Shown in pieces: positions 22,930-31,272 of a stretch of 36,852 bases of DNA (position 1 is the first letter of the stretch; every line of letters begins with the position of its first letter). The notes beneath the pieces were generated by a model. It made no database searches, was not told the DNA's origin, and was given only the letters and a program-made list of their open reading frames with translations. Source of the stretch: a virus; the IMG/VR virus record IMGVR_UViG_3300023117_000044, positions 1 through 36,852 of that record. One strand, 5' to 3'. The translations under genes and the position numbers were made by a program.

Positions 22930-23604
22930 TTATGCACTAGAAAGTTTAGTTTTATCAAATGGTTCGGGCTTATATTCTTTATTTCTTTTTCGTACTGCTC
23001 TAACTCCCTTATTGTTGTCTCTTACTTCAACATTTTTCGGAAGAGGAATTTGTGCATTACCTACATCATGATATATAACAAACTGTGTATTTTTAAATTC
23101 ATTAAAAATACCATGCCAAATAGGTCTCCATTTAGACGTTAATCTTTGTGTATTAAGATTGTCTCTTACTGATTCCATAAAAGTATCTGACATACTTGTT
23201 GTATCAAACTCAAAGATTGAATCAAATCCATACATATGAATTTCTTTTCTCTTTAGTTTATTTGCTACCCAATGAGTTGCCATATGTCCACAATTAAAGT
23301 CTGTATAATTAGCAGCATATTTAGGTAAGACAAGATAAAATTCTTTAATTTGTTTTGAGTATTTCACATAAAAGTCATTTTTCATTTCCATCCATTTATG
23401 CGGTCTTGCACCTAAAACCCAATCACCTGGAACAGTAATATGATTTTTATGTATTGCATTCATCATTTTAAAATCAACCATTACGGTAGTATAAAGATTT
23501 TGAACCTCAAAAGGTGGTAGATTACAAGCTATTTTTAAACCTTTATCGTGCTTATAAAATCCAGAACTTTTTCCGTTTCCAATAATATGTGCTACATCAC
23601 CCAT
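22930..23604 (-). CDS. Conserved phage protein, possible glycan-related enzyme
   Basis: Not firmly recognised. The 224 residues have HIIGNGKSSGFYK near the N-terminus, KIACNLPP, TTVMVDFKMMNAI, PGDWVLGARP, and a NCGHMATHWVANKLKRKEIH segment followed by MYGFDSIFEFDT. The order (Gly-Asn-Gly-x-Ser loop, CN, Asp, then GxxAxxxA and the GFD element) recalls the architecture of GT42/DUF115-type sugar-transfer proteins, but that is a resemblance by eye. It is the last gene of the long operon and overlaps the methyltransferase gene by 8 nt, which supports a glycan-related job. Confidence 0.6.
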   Translation of the reverse strand: MGDVAHIIGNGKSSGFYKHDKGLKIACNLPPFEVQNLYTTVMVDFKMMNAIHKNHITVPGDWVLGARPHKWMEMKNDFYVKYSKQIKEFYLVLPKYAANYTDFNCGHMATHWVANKLKRKEIHMYGFDSIFEFDTTSMSDTFMESVRDNLNTQRLTSKWRPIWHGIFNEFKNTQFVIYHDVGNAQIPLPKNVEVRDNNKGVRAVRKRNKEYKPEPFDKTKLSSA

Positions 23605-24241
23605 TTTTTAATTCCATTTTCCAAAATCCAGATCCTGTTTCAAAGTCATCGTGTTCAAAATTATATTCATTATCCACTAAAAACTCATCTATTGCTTTCA
23701 TAGTACCTTCGTGTACTGGATGATAATCATCTCCACATAAATATTTAGTTCCATTTAAATAACTCAATTCCTTTTTAACTGTAGAATAAGCATGGTGTCC
23801 ATCAATATAAACCATATCCCATTTATTATCATTTTCTAAAACTTCAAGACTCTTTTTGGCATGAGTTTTTTTATGCAACTCAAAGTATCTAGGATGTTGA
23901 GATACACAATATTCAAATACTTCTCTATGATTTTTTTCCATATATAAACTTAGAGCATATACTACCGCCGGATTGTGAGAATGTTTAGTCATAATACCGT
24001 TATAATGTTGTTGTTTTAACATCGGATTATCCATTCCAAAAGTATCACATACGTGTAATTTACATCCTTTCGGCAATGCATTCATTAAAGCCCAAGTACT
24101 ACAACCAAAAGCACAACCTATCTCAAGAACTTTAGAATTTTCTGGAATAATTTTAGTAAATTTTTCAAGACTTTCTAAATGAATCTGATTATTAAATCCA
24201 GGCACATCTAGTGTGTGTTTTGGTGGTCTTGGTATAATCAT
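23597..24241 (-). CDS. Class I SAM-dependent methyltransferase
   Basis: The 214-residue protein has the AdoMet-binding motif I KVLEIGCAFGCSTWAL (residues about 38-53) and the later WDMVYIDGHHAYSTVKKEL, the signature of the Methyltransf_24-type group often found in glycan and LPS clusters. The acceptor is unknown; sugar or small-molecule methylation is suggested by its neighbours. It abuts the upstream glycosyltransferase stop and overlaps the next gene by 8 nt. Confidence 0.82.
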   Translation of the reverse strand: MIIPRPPKHTLDVPGFNNQIHLESLEKFTKIIPENSKVLEIGCAFGCSTWALMNALPKGCKLHVCDTFGMDNPMLKQQHYNGIMTKHSHNPAVVYALSLYMEKNHREVFEYCVSQHPRYFELHKKTHAKKSLEVLENDNKWDMVYIDGHHAYSTVKKELSYLNGTKYLCGDDYHPVHEGTMKAIDEFLVDNEYNFEHDDFETGSGFWKMELKNG

Positions 24242-24907
24242 TTATATTCCCATCATTTTCTTTATTTTTTCTTTTCCTTTTGGGCCAGTCCAATGAATAG
24301 TTTTCTTTTTATTGCTATCTTGACCGTCATGTTCTAATTGAAGTCTTAACCAATTATATTCATTTGGTATATCTGAAATATATATTCTTTGACTAAGTGG
24401 AGATTCCATCATACTATGCAAAACTTCTTGATCTCCTTGTTGGGGAAAATTTTCTACTTTTTTAGCCCATTGATGTAATATAACAGGAGAATCCTTAAAT
24501 GCAACTATTCCAGAATTATAGTATTGTAATCCTCTTGAATCACGCCTTCTTTTAGTCCAGGGTTTATCTTCTACCATTGCAAGTCTATTTGGTTCAACAT
24601 AAATAAAAACATCATCTATAGATTTTAAAATTTCAATATCCGTATCAATCCAACAAATACTCGAAGAAAGTTTAGATGCTTCGATCATAGATTTAGGTTT
24701 TTTAAACCAACCTTTATCTTTAATCTTTGTCATATCAATAACTGAATCGAAGTTTTTCTTTGCATATTTTAAAAATTTTTTACTTACACCAAAATCTGCA
24801 AAGATTATGGGTAATTTATTATGCTTTTTAAAATTATCAAGGAACCATTCTACCATCCATTCGTGACTTTCATCACATCCTGTTACAAAGGCTTTATTAT
24901 ATAATGC
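24242..24907 (-). CDS. GT-A type glycosyltransferase
   Basis: The protein transfers a sugar from a nucleotide donor (GT8-like by pattern). The DxD metal site is ICWIDTDIEI, followed by LQYYNSGIVAFKDSP, GDQEVLHSMM and a C-terminal IHWTGPKGKEK. From ATG 24907 it has 221 residues; this start has GGAG six nt upstream, while the longer in-frame ATG at 24925 lies deeper inside the preceding gene. The two genes overlap by 11 nt. Donor and acceptor are unknown. Confidence 0.82.
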   Translation of the reverse strand, partial: ALYNKAFVTGCDESHEWMVEWFLDNFKKHNKLPIIFADFGVSKKFLKYAKKNFDSVIDMTKIKDKGWFKKPKSMIEASKLSSSICWIDTDIEILKSIDDVFIYVEPNRLAMVEDKPWTKRRRDSRGLQYYNSGIVAFKDSPVILHQWAKKVENFPQQGDQEVLHSMMESPLSQRIYISDIPNEYNWLRLQLEHDGQDSNKKKTIHWTGPKGKEKIKKMMGI

Positions 24908-25562
24908 CATAACCAACTCCATCATTATATGCGTGTTTAGCTAAACAGCCTGGTGTTCTCTGAATAGTGCTAAAACTTTCTTTGACTGATATAGGCCAAG
25001 GATAACTTTCCTGTAAATTATCAAAATTATGATATCCAAAAAATACATCAGTAGGTCCTGCATCAGTTTTTGCTTTTTCAATTGCTTTCTTGGCACCTTT
25101 TGGTGATATAATATATGCGTGAGCACCCGGGAAATATCTTTTAGATGTTAAAGGACCTATACCAAGGAAATTGGGAGTATTAAATTTTCCATAAGATGGT
25201 TCACCAACTGAAATCACATCGTCAGTATGATACTTAGCATTTACTGTAATCACATTATTAAAATAAGCATCGTGTTCTAAAATTAGAAAATTATTACTTT
25301 GTTTTGCACATTCTTTCCATAATGAATAATGAGATAAAAATGCACAAATAACTCTATCATATCTGGAATATTTGTTACTGTCTTCAACAAATTTATCAAC
25401 TGGTATCCCATCTTCTTCAAGTATTTTTTTATAATCATTATCTGGAGTAATAGCCTTAAACTTTTCTACAAGAACACCGTTTCTAGCACCAGATTTTATG
25501 CATCTTTCTGCTGCTTGCACAGATTGTTCTATTTCGTCAATACAAATAACAAAGGCTTTCAT
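24897..25562 (-). CDS. GT25-like glycosyltransferase
   Basis: The 221-residue protein resembles LPS-type GT25 enzymes: MKAFVICID start, FKAITPDNDY, the family's FLSHYSLWKECA motif, ILEHDAYFNN (the usual ExDA metal-site region, here EHDA) and GAHAYIISPKGAKKAIE. A second copy of this type is encoded at 27709-28407. Likely adds a hexose to an envelope or virion glycan. Overlaps its neighbours on both sides (1 nt and 11 nt). Confidence 0.8.
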   Translation of the reverse strand: MKAFVICIDEIEQSVQAAERCIKSGARNGVLVEKFKAITPDNDYKKILEEDGIPVDKFVEDSNKYSRYDRVICAFLSHYSLWKECAKQSNNFLILEHDAYFNNVITVNAKYHTDDVISVGEPSYGKFNTPNFLGIGPLTSKRYFPGAHAYIISPKGAKKAIEKAKTDAGPTDVFFGYHNFDNLQESYPWPISVKESFSTIQRTPGCLAKHAYNDGVGYGII

Positions 25563-25771
25563 TATTCAACTCCGTTAAAGTCTACTATTCTTTTCATATT
25601 TTCTAAATCACTTATTAACACTTTTATTCGGTAATAAGCGGATTGTAGCTGTCCCTGTAAATCATTGATATTTTTTTTAAGTATTTCATTTTCTTGTTGA
25701 ACAGCAATAAGTTCTCTCCTATACTGTTCATTACCAGTTACATCTAAATTTAAGCCTTCATCTTGTTTCAT
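25562..25771 (-). CDS. Small coiled-coil protein in the glycan operon
   Basis: Not recognised. The 69 residues form one long heptad-like helix (VQQENEILKKNINDLQGQLQ). It shares one base with the downstream GT25-like gene and lies 16 nt after the aldolase gene. It could tether or oligomerise one of the enzymes, but there is no direct evidence. Confidence 0.6.
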   Translation of the reverse strand: MKQDEGLNLDVTGNEQYRRELIAVQQENEILKKNINDLQGQLQSAYYRIKVLISDLENMKRIVDFNGVE

Positions 25772-25787
25772 AATATCTCCTAATTAC

Positions 25788-26600
25788 TTAGTTTTTCAAT
25801 ATAGTATTGCTTTGTGATGCTCTTTTTATCATTCGAATGTTATCTTTCATTTGTGCATTAAATTGACTATCTAATTGATCTGCATACAATTTTTCACTTA
25901 ATGCTCTACTAAAACTTGCCGTCATATTTGTATTTAGTGCTAATTTATCACAAGCTTCTTGAGTACTATATCCTCCGCTTAAACCTACTACTTTATAAAC
26001 TTTTGGATGATAGGTAAAATCATAATAAAGATTTCTGGTTGTCGGGATAGTTAATTTTAGAATACATTGTCCGTTTAATTCATTTAATTTTTCAGAAAGA
26101 TAATTGTGCATGTCTTTTTCAATATCGTCTTTATCTGGATGATCAATGGGAACTTCTGGTTCAATAATTGGTAATAATCCTCTTTCTATAATAATATTAG
26201 CTATAGTAATCTGTTGTCTTACAATTGGTTTCATGATGGTATCGGTTTTTACTATGCTTCTCATTTTAGTTCCAATACAATCATTATATAAAGCAAGATC
26301 CAACATTTCAACTATATTAAAATCTTCCATCATACCATCTTCGGCACAACCCGAATCTATTTTAAGAAATGCAAAAATACCTTTTTTTGATAAAAGTGGA
26401 ACCATTCCTCTTTCAACGGTATCTTTATAAAGAATGGCAGCCCAAATATTATCTGAATTAAAATGGGGAGAATTATACATTCTTAATCTCATGGCATGAA
26501 TAAGATCCATTTTATTTTCTTCTGTATATTCTTGTCCATATCTTTCAAGAACACCACCAGTAGAACCTCCGCTATGATCCATTGCTGCAATAAATTTCAT
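25788..26600 (-). CDS. fda: Fructose-bisphosphate aldolase, class I
   Basis: The enzyme reversibly cleaves fructose 1,6-bisphosphate to GAP and DHAP through a Schiff base. It matches the bacterial class I (FdaB-like) family: FIAAMDHSGGSTGGVL at the start, KKGIFAFLKIDSG, GTKMRS (110-115), IIEPEVPID, the Schiff-base lysine in ILKLTIPT (K182), the phosphate loop SGGYS (208-212) and ASFSRAL. All expected residues are intact. At 270 residues it is about 25 shorter than typical, missing some 10 at the N-terminus and an internal loop. Its start overlaps the GAPDH stop (4 nt), so the two are coupled. Aldolases of this type are unusual in phages. Confidence 0.92.
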   Translation of the reverse strand: MKFIAAMDHSGGSTGGVLERYGQEYTEENKMDLIHAMRLRMYNSPHFNSDNIWAAILYKDTVERGMVPLLSKKGIFAFLKIDSGCAEDGMMEDFNIVEMLDLALYNDCIGTKMRSIVKTDTIMKPIVRQQITIANIIIERGLLPIIEPEVPIDHPDKDDIEKDMHNYLSEKLNELNGQCILKLTIPTTRNLYYDFTYHPKVYKVVGLSGGYSTQEACDKLALNTNMTASFSRALSEKLYADQLDSQFNAQMKDNIRMIKRASQSNTILKN

Positions 26601-27571
26601 CTTAAATCTCCCATATATCTAGCAACATCTGCCATTCTACAGCTAAATGACCATTCGTTATCATACCATGCAAGAACTCTAACTAATTTATTATCCACTA
26701 TTCTTGTTTGATCTGGGGCAAAAATACAACTTTCTTTTGTTGTATTATAGTCACTACTTACTAAAGGTTGTGTTTCATATCCTATAATACCTTTCATATT
26801 ATGTTTACTAGCATTTAAAACTGTATTATTCACTAAATCTTCATTAACATCTTCTTTTAACTGGACAGTTAAATCTATACAACTTACATTAATTGTAGGT
26901 ACACGAATTGCACTACCTTTTATTTTATTTTTTAATTTTGGATAAACGTGTTCTAATGCTTTTGCCGCTCCTGTACTAGTAGGTATCATATTAGATCCGG
27001 CTGCTCTTGCTCTGTATAAATCTCTATGACGTTTATCTATTGTTCCTTGATCACCAGTATAACTATGAACTGTGGTCATTTGACCTCTTACAATACCAAA
27101 AGATTTATCCAGAACTTTTACTAATGGAGCAAGACAATTGGTTGTACAACTTGCATTACTAACTATATTATCATCCTTTGTTAATTCTTTATGATTAACT
27201 CCATATACAACCGTTCTATCTACATTTTTAGCTGGAGCACTAATTAAAACTTTCTTTGCTTTACCATATTTAATATGGTGAATTGCACTATCACCATCAT
27301 TATATGCTCCTGTACATTCAAATACTAAATCAACACTATCCCAGCTTAAAAACTTATTGTCTCGTGAATGGCTCCAGTTTATTTTATATGTAAGATCATC
27401 CTTTGGCGTATATCTACCGTGAACACTATCGTATTTTAAAAGATGAATATTTTGTTCTGGATCACCACTTGCATTTATTTGTACAAGTTCCATATCGTCT
27501 CTGTCTTGCATTATATGTCTAGCAAGACATCTACCAATTCTTCCGAAGCCATTTATACCGACACGAATCAC
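26597..27571 (-). CDS. gap: Glyceraldehyde-3-phosphate dehydrogenase, phosphorylating
   Basis: Full-length GAPDH (324 residues). It has the Rossmann start IRVGINGFGRIGR, the catalytic loop SNASCTTNCLAP (Cys142), TTVHSYTGDQ (His169), STGAAKAL and the C-terminal WYDNEWSFS. The start is GTG at 27571, inside GTGA shared with the stop of a 45-residue ORF. At the cofactor site the usual NAD-selecting Asp (INDL/INDP) is replaced: the sequence reads QINASGDPEQ, as in NADP-preferring GapB enzymes, so it may work with NADPH in the gluconeogenic direction (inference). It overlaps the aldolase gene by 4 nt; the two catalyse consecutive steps. GAPDH genes are very rare in phages. Confidence 0.95.
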   Translation of the reverse strand: MIRVGINGFGRIGRCLARHIMQDRDDMELVQINASGDPEQNIHLLKYDSVHGRYTPKDDLTYKINWSHSRDNKFLSWDSVDLVFECTGAYNDGDSAIHHIKYGKAKKVLISAPAKNVDRTVVYGVNHKELTKDDNIVSNASCTTNCLAPLVKVLDKSFGIVRGQMTTVHSYTGDQGTIDKRHRDLYRARAAGSNMIPTSTGAAKALEHVYPKLKNKIKGSAIRVPTINVSCIDLTVQLKEDVNEDLVNNTVLNASKHNMKGIIGYETQPLVSSDYNTTKESCIFAPDQTRIVDNKLVRVLAWYDNEWSFSCRMADVARYMGDLR

Positions 27572-27705
27572 TTTGTATCCTTATATTTTTCAACAATGTA
27601 TAATTTTTCGTGTTCTAAACCTTTACACGCTACAGCTTCAGCGTCGACAAGCCTAGAACACATTGCTACAATACTTTTACTAATTTTTTCTCTTACTAGC
27701 CACAT
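27568..27705 (-). CDS. 45-residue ORF coupled to GAPDH
   Basis: A short frame from ATG 27705 to TGA 27568. The product reads WLVREKISKSIVAMCSRLVD, then AEAVACKGLEHEKLYIVEKY and a basic end. It starts 3 nt after the stop of the GT25-like gene and has an AAGGAAT site in that gene's last codons. Its stop overlaps the GTG start of GAPDH (GTGA), which suggests coupled translation. No homologue is recognised; a leader for GAPDH translation or a small partner protein are both possible. Confidence 0.55.
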   Translation of the reverse strand: MWLVREKISKSIVAMCSRLVDAEAVACKGLEHEKLYIVEKYKDTK

Positions 27706-27708
27706 AGA

Positions 27709-28407
27709 TTATTCCTTTGTGGTTGTTGATTTTAGTCCTTGTATTCTTGTATAAAATTTTCTACTTACGCCTAAACCGTTTACTAACTGTCTACACATAA
27801 TAGCGTCATTTGGCCACATACCATACTTATATACCAAAGAAATCATTTTTTCTGCACCTTCAGGTTTCATAAGATAAGCTGAATTACCAGCAAGACCCTG
27901 TGGAACTTTCATATCTTCATCTATATATGGTGTTAGTTGAAATGGTTGTTTATTTTTTAATATTGCATCATAATATTGTTTTGCTCTACGAGTAGCACCA
28001 AGTGGATTATTTAATCCTACTATATTAAATCCAGTATCATCCGGATGAAAATCTATTTTATGTAAAAATATAGAATCGTGTTCTAATATAATCATTGGTT
28101 CTCTGGTTTCAAAACATTTTTGCCATAAAGTAAAATGGCTCATAAAACAAGCCATTCTTGCTTTTCTATTAGCAGTCACATAAGCAGATTTTGTAAGACC
28201 TGTTGAAAAATCAATAACACTACCTTCCCAAGGATAATTCCACTGTAAGTCATTATCTCTCATTTCTTTTTCTACATTATCTGGTGTTATTGCTTCAAAC
28301 ATTATAAGAGGAAATTCATTACCAACGTTCCAAAAGCTTTCAACCAGATTATTATAACCTGCTTGTGAAATTTCATTATCTTTTATAACTATGGCATAAG
28401 CTTGCAT
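27709..28407 (-). CDS. GT25-like glycosyltransferase, second copy
   Basis: The 232-residue protein has the same order of motifs as the gene at 24897-25562: FEAITPDNVEKEM, ACFMSHFTLWQKCFET, MIILEHDSIF and AYLMKPEGAEKMI. The two are paralogues rather than recent duplicates (moderate identity by eye). Probably adds a hexose to the glycan built by this operon. It follows the nucleotidyltransferase gene with a 1-nt gap. Confidence 0.8.
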   Translation of the reverse strand: MQAYAIVIKDNEISQAGYNNLVESFWNVGNEFPLIMFEAITPDNVEKEMRDNDLQWNYPWEGSVIDFSTGLTKSAYVTANRKARMACFMSHFTLWQKCFETREPMIILEHDSIFLHKIDFHPDDTGFNIVGLNNPLGATRRAKQYYDAILKNKQPFQLTPYIDEDMKVPQGLAGNSAYLMKPEGAEKMISLVYKYGMWPNDAIMCRQLVNGLGVSRKFYTRIQGLKSTTTKE

Positions 28408-28408
28408 T

Positions 28409-28816
28409 TTATAATTTACCTTTTTTCCTCATTTCTTTTCTAATCTTTGTTGCAGAAATATTGTGAATTTTTTCACCAAGATCATGTTGAGTAAATGTAT
28501 AACCAACTCCTCTACCATAACTTATATCAACTATATTTGGTACTTCCATTATAATATATTCTTCGTAATAAGTAAACCCCTCTTTTGATAATGCAGCTTG
28601 TATATTGTTAGATATATCAACAAAGCCAAAAGGATTATCATCTTGTATTATTGTTCTTCCTGCACCGGCATCTCCTTCAATATTAAAAACATCTCTCACC
28701 ATTATACAAACTTGACCAGTTTCTAATAAAGCTTTTTTAAATAATTCAGTATGACCTTGGTGCCACGGTTGCCATCTTCCTAGCATTTGCGTTGTCGGTT
28801 TTTTATGATCAAACAT
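28409..28816 (-). CDS. Nucleotidyltransferase (cytidylyltransferase fold)
   Basis: A 135-residue enzyme with the HxGH motif in MLGRWQPWHQGHTELF and the ISATKIRKEM end motif (ISxTxIR), as in NadM, ATP-sulfurylase-like and other small nucleotidyltransferases. It transfers a nucleotidyl group to a phosphate. Overlap by 8 nt with the APS-kinase-like gene suggests joint use, possibly in sulfate activation, but the substrate cannot be read from the motifs alone. Confidence 0.8.
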   Translation of the reverse strand: MFDHKKPTTQMLGRWQPWHQGHTELFKKALLETGQVCIMVRDVFNIEGDAGAGRTIIQDDNPFGFVDISNNIQAALSKEGFTYYEEYIIMEVPNIVDISYGRGVGYTFTQHDLGEKIHNISATKIRKEMRKKGKL

Positions 28817-29231
28817 TTCTTTCCATCCATCTTTTAACTACTGGTAATAATTGTTCGTGAGTATCATTAAACCAACCTTTTACATGATAATCTACTTCGG
28901 TATCTTTTTCAAATATTGCATTAGTATCTTCAAATCTGCCTTCGTCTATTGTATCCATCCATACTGTAAAATCGGCATTAAATTCTTTTCTGGCTTTATG
29001 TGTAGGAGCTACAAAATCAGCTACTGCAACTTTACCGGCAAGAACTACTCCATCAGCAAGATGTCTCATACGTTGAGCTTGTCTCATTCTCCCTTCAATA
29101 CTAAAATCCCAATCGTTATATGTATGTCTTATTTCATCTGCATTAATATGAACACCATTAATTAATTCGGCAAATGGTTTTGCCAACGTAGTTTTTCCAC
29201 TACCAGGTAATCCAAAAATAAGTATTTTCAT
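28809..29231 (-). CDS. Adenylylsulfate-kinase-like P-loop kinase
   Basis: The 140-residue protein has P-loop GLPGSGKTTLA (residues 7-17) and an HINADEIRHTYNDWDFSIEG segment, then VAVADFVAPTHKARKEF and FTVWMDTIDEGRFEDTN. This series is the pattern of the APS-kinase-like family that recurs in T4-like marine phages. APS kinase makes PAPS, the sulfate donor for sulfotransferases; here a sulfotransferase gene lies directly upstream with a 4-nt overlap. Shorter than bacterial CysC (about 200 residues), so the activity needs testing. Confidence 0.82.
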   Translation of the reverse strand: MKILIFGLPGSGKTTLAKPFAELINGVHINADEIRHTYNDWDFSIEGRMRQAQRMRHLADGVVLAGKVAVADFVAPTHKARKEFNADFTVWMDTIDEGRFEDTNAIFEKDTEVDYHVKGWFNDTHEQLLPVVKRWMERNV

Positions 29232-29767
29232 TTTCCTAACCCTAGTTTATTACTATGAGGAAATTCTTTTGGCAAATTACTATTATTCATATCCAAAAAT
29301 TTCCATAATTTATTGGTGTTATCACCACCAACTATATCTAATACTAATAATTTATCTTGTTTATTATTAAAGAATTTCATAACACTATTATGATGTTTAT
29401 CCCAAGCATTACTAGCCTGTTGTCTTGTTGGAAAAGCATAGCCATATATTTTAGTTCTTACCTGTTCTTGATGAGAACCAGACATCTCTTTCCACGTTCT
29501 TTTTCTTTCAAGATATGGTACTATTGAATTCAACCATTCTTCTTTATTTCTGATTGTATATACAAATTTAGCATTCGGAAAAGTTTTATATAATTCTTTA
29601 TAGTGTAAAATAACAGGTATATCAGTACACCCATCATTTGCATTTGAAAATAATTGAATTTTATTTGAAGGATAGTGTATAATGTTATATCCAACTTTAT
29701 TTAATATATTAGTTAAAGTTGTAGTGCCAGTTCTTGATAAACCTATTCCGAATATTTTATATTTCAT
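29228..29767 (-). CDS. Sulfotransferase-family protein
   Basis: The 179-residue protein has the 5'-phosphosulfate-binding loop GLSRTGTTTL (9-18) and the 3'-phosphate-binding VYTIRNKEEWLNS (69-81), as in the Sulfotransfer_4-like family. It would move a sulfuryl group from PAPS to a hydroxyl, probably on a sugar given its place among glycosyltransferases. Its stop overlaps the APS-kinase-like start (ATGA). Length is at the low end for the family, but both nucleotide-binding motifs are intact. Confidence 0.85.
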   Translation of the reverse strand: MKYKIFGIGLSRTGTTTLTNILNKVGYNIIHYPSNKIQLFSNANDGCTDIPVILHYKELYKTFPNAKFVYTIRNKEEWLNSIVPYLERKRTWKEMSGSHQEQVRTKIYGYAFPTRQQASNAWDKHHNSVMKFFNNKQDKLLVLDIVGGDNTNKLWKFLDMNNSNLPKEFPHSNKLGLGK

Positions 29768-29779
29768 GTTTTGTCCAGT

Positions 29780-30592
29780 TTATGTTATTGTTTTAAATCT
29801 TCTTCCTTGATGATCATTTCCCCATTCCTCAACGGGCCTATTTGTAATTACTTCTAACTGTGTAGCAGAAAGATTATCTGCTCCTCTCATTTGTATATGG
29901 ACAAATTTAGTTTTATCCGTTCTTGAATCAATAATATAATCTCTACTTTTTGGAGCCCAAGTAATACAGGAATTCCATTCGGGATCTAACTCTTGAAAAT
30001 CAAAATGTGGCATAAGAGCCATTGCTTGCAAATAATTCTGATCTGTAAGATATACTCCTCCAAGACCTTTATTTCTTGCAAGATTATAGTATTGATTAAA
30101 TTTATCAAAATATTTTCTAGCCTTTTCTCTACCTTTTTTAGAATATAAAACCACACCCGAATTAAAAACTTTATTAAAACCATCATTATCTTTTATTTGA
30201 GATCCACCATAATATTCTACAATTTCTGAAAATATTTTTTCGGTTTTCATATTTGAATTACCGTCTGATCTAGTATTTCTTATTTTAGGTTGTAATGGTT
30301 CTGAACACATACCAATATCACCTTTAAAATTATAAAATATATTTTCATTTAAATTATGTTTAGCAAATACATCTGTATCAACAAATAAGATATTTTCATA
30401 TTTATCAAACGATTTATCAAATACCGGTTTAAATGCACCATAATGTGGTAATGGTGCATTTTTAAAATATTTTGGGTTTCTTTCAAAAAGATATGCTGAA
30501 TCAATTTTTTTAGCATATCTTTTCATATTACTTGATCCAGCAACAGCACTTGGTTTTACAATACCATCCCAGTACTGATAAATTAAATTCAT
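29780..30592 (-). CDS. GT-A type glycosyltransferase (GT8-like)
   Basis: The 270-residue protein has the donor-binding FVDTDVFAKH (DxD), a later KVFNSGVVLYSKKGREKA, YLTDQNYLQAMAL and a C-terminal KFVHIQMRGADN. This order fits GT8-like GT-A enzymes of surface-glycan clusters. Its ATG shares one base with the stop of the next glycosyltransferase. Donor and acceptor are unknown. Confidence 0.8.
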   Translation of the reverse strand: MNLIYQYWDGIVKPSAVAGSSNMKRYAKKIDSAYLFERNPKYFKNAPLPHYGAFKPVFDKSFDKYENILFVDTDVFAKHNLNENIFYNFKGDIGMCSEPLQPKIRNTRSDGNSNMKTEKIFSEIVEYYGGSQIKDNDGFNKVFNSGVVLYSKKGREKARKYFDKFNQYYNLARNKGLGGVYLTDQNYLQAMALMPHFDFQELDPEWNSCITWAPKSRDYIIDSRTDKTKFVHIQMRGADNLSATQLEVITNRPVEEWGNDHQGRRFKTIT

Positions 30593-31272
30593 TATATAAC
30601 ACCTTTTTCTAAAAGATTCCGATAATTATCAATCTTAGGACTTTTTACCCCAGGTTTAATTTTTTTACGAATGTGTATAAAACCAGCTTTTTCAGGATTA
30701 GGATCAAAGTTATTATAACTCCATCTATCGTCTGGAAGATAAACATCTTTTTCTCCAATGCCGGCTTTCATTGCAAGATAGTGCATAACACCTTCATCAC
30801 CCTTACCCGATTTATCGTTTATATTTTTACCATTTAGAGTCATAACAACACCCAGATTAATTTCTTTTCTTAATCTTTGTCTAATATCTCTCGGCAATTT
30901 ATAAACTGCTCCACCCCAATAAGGAGCGCTTTCTGATGCCAATAAAGGAAATCTTCTTACCTGATCTGATCTTAGTTTCTTCTGTAGCGGCGTATGTTTA
31001 CCATACCCTTTTATTTCAAATATATTTTCTTTTAAATTCTTTACAGGAAACATATCAATATCTACCATAAGAGTTGTATCATAATCATCAAACTCTTCGG
31101 ATAGCATGTGCAACTTTTGAAGTGGTGGTCTGCATGCAATATTAAATTTATTACCTCGTATAAGATGATATTCTGCCCCTACCATATCTGCATATTTTTC
31201 AAATGCAGATTTAGATGCTATTTCAAGCTCACCTAGATTGCCGGTATAATGTTGAAGAATTATATTTACCAT
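30592..31272 (-). CDS. GT-A type glycosyltransferase
   Basis: The 226-residue protein has LMVDIDMFPVKNLKENIF (DxD), APYWGGAVYKLP, GDEGVMHYLA and a final GFIHIRKK, the same scheme as its downstream neighbour (which shares a KHNLNENIF version of the motif after the DxD). It overlaps the UDP-sulfoquinovose synthase gene by 7 nt, so it is a good candidate for the transferase that uses this sugar, though that is inference from position. Confidence 0.78.
   Translation of the reverse strand: MVNIILQHYTGNLGELEIASKSAFEKYADMVGAEYHLIRGNKFNIACRPPLQKLHMLSEEFDDYDTTLMVDIDMFPVKNLKENIFEIKGYGKHTPLQKKLRSDQVRRFPLLASESAPYWGGAVYKLPRDIRQRLRKEINLGVVMTLNGKNINDKSGKGDEGVMHYLAMKAGIGEKDVYLPDDRWSYNNFDPNPEKAGFIHIRKKIKPGVKSPKIDNYRNLLEKGVI

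Noticed and set aside
25788-27571. Cellular contamination as the source of the aldolase and GAPDH genes
   Set aside because: Both overlap phage-type operon neighbours without a break, share their composition, and are embedded between two GT25-like paralogues. Read coverage would still be the decisive test.
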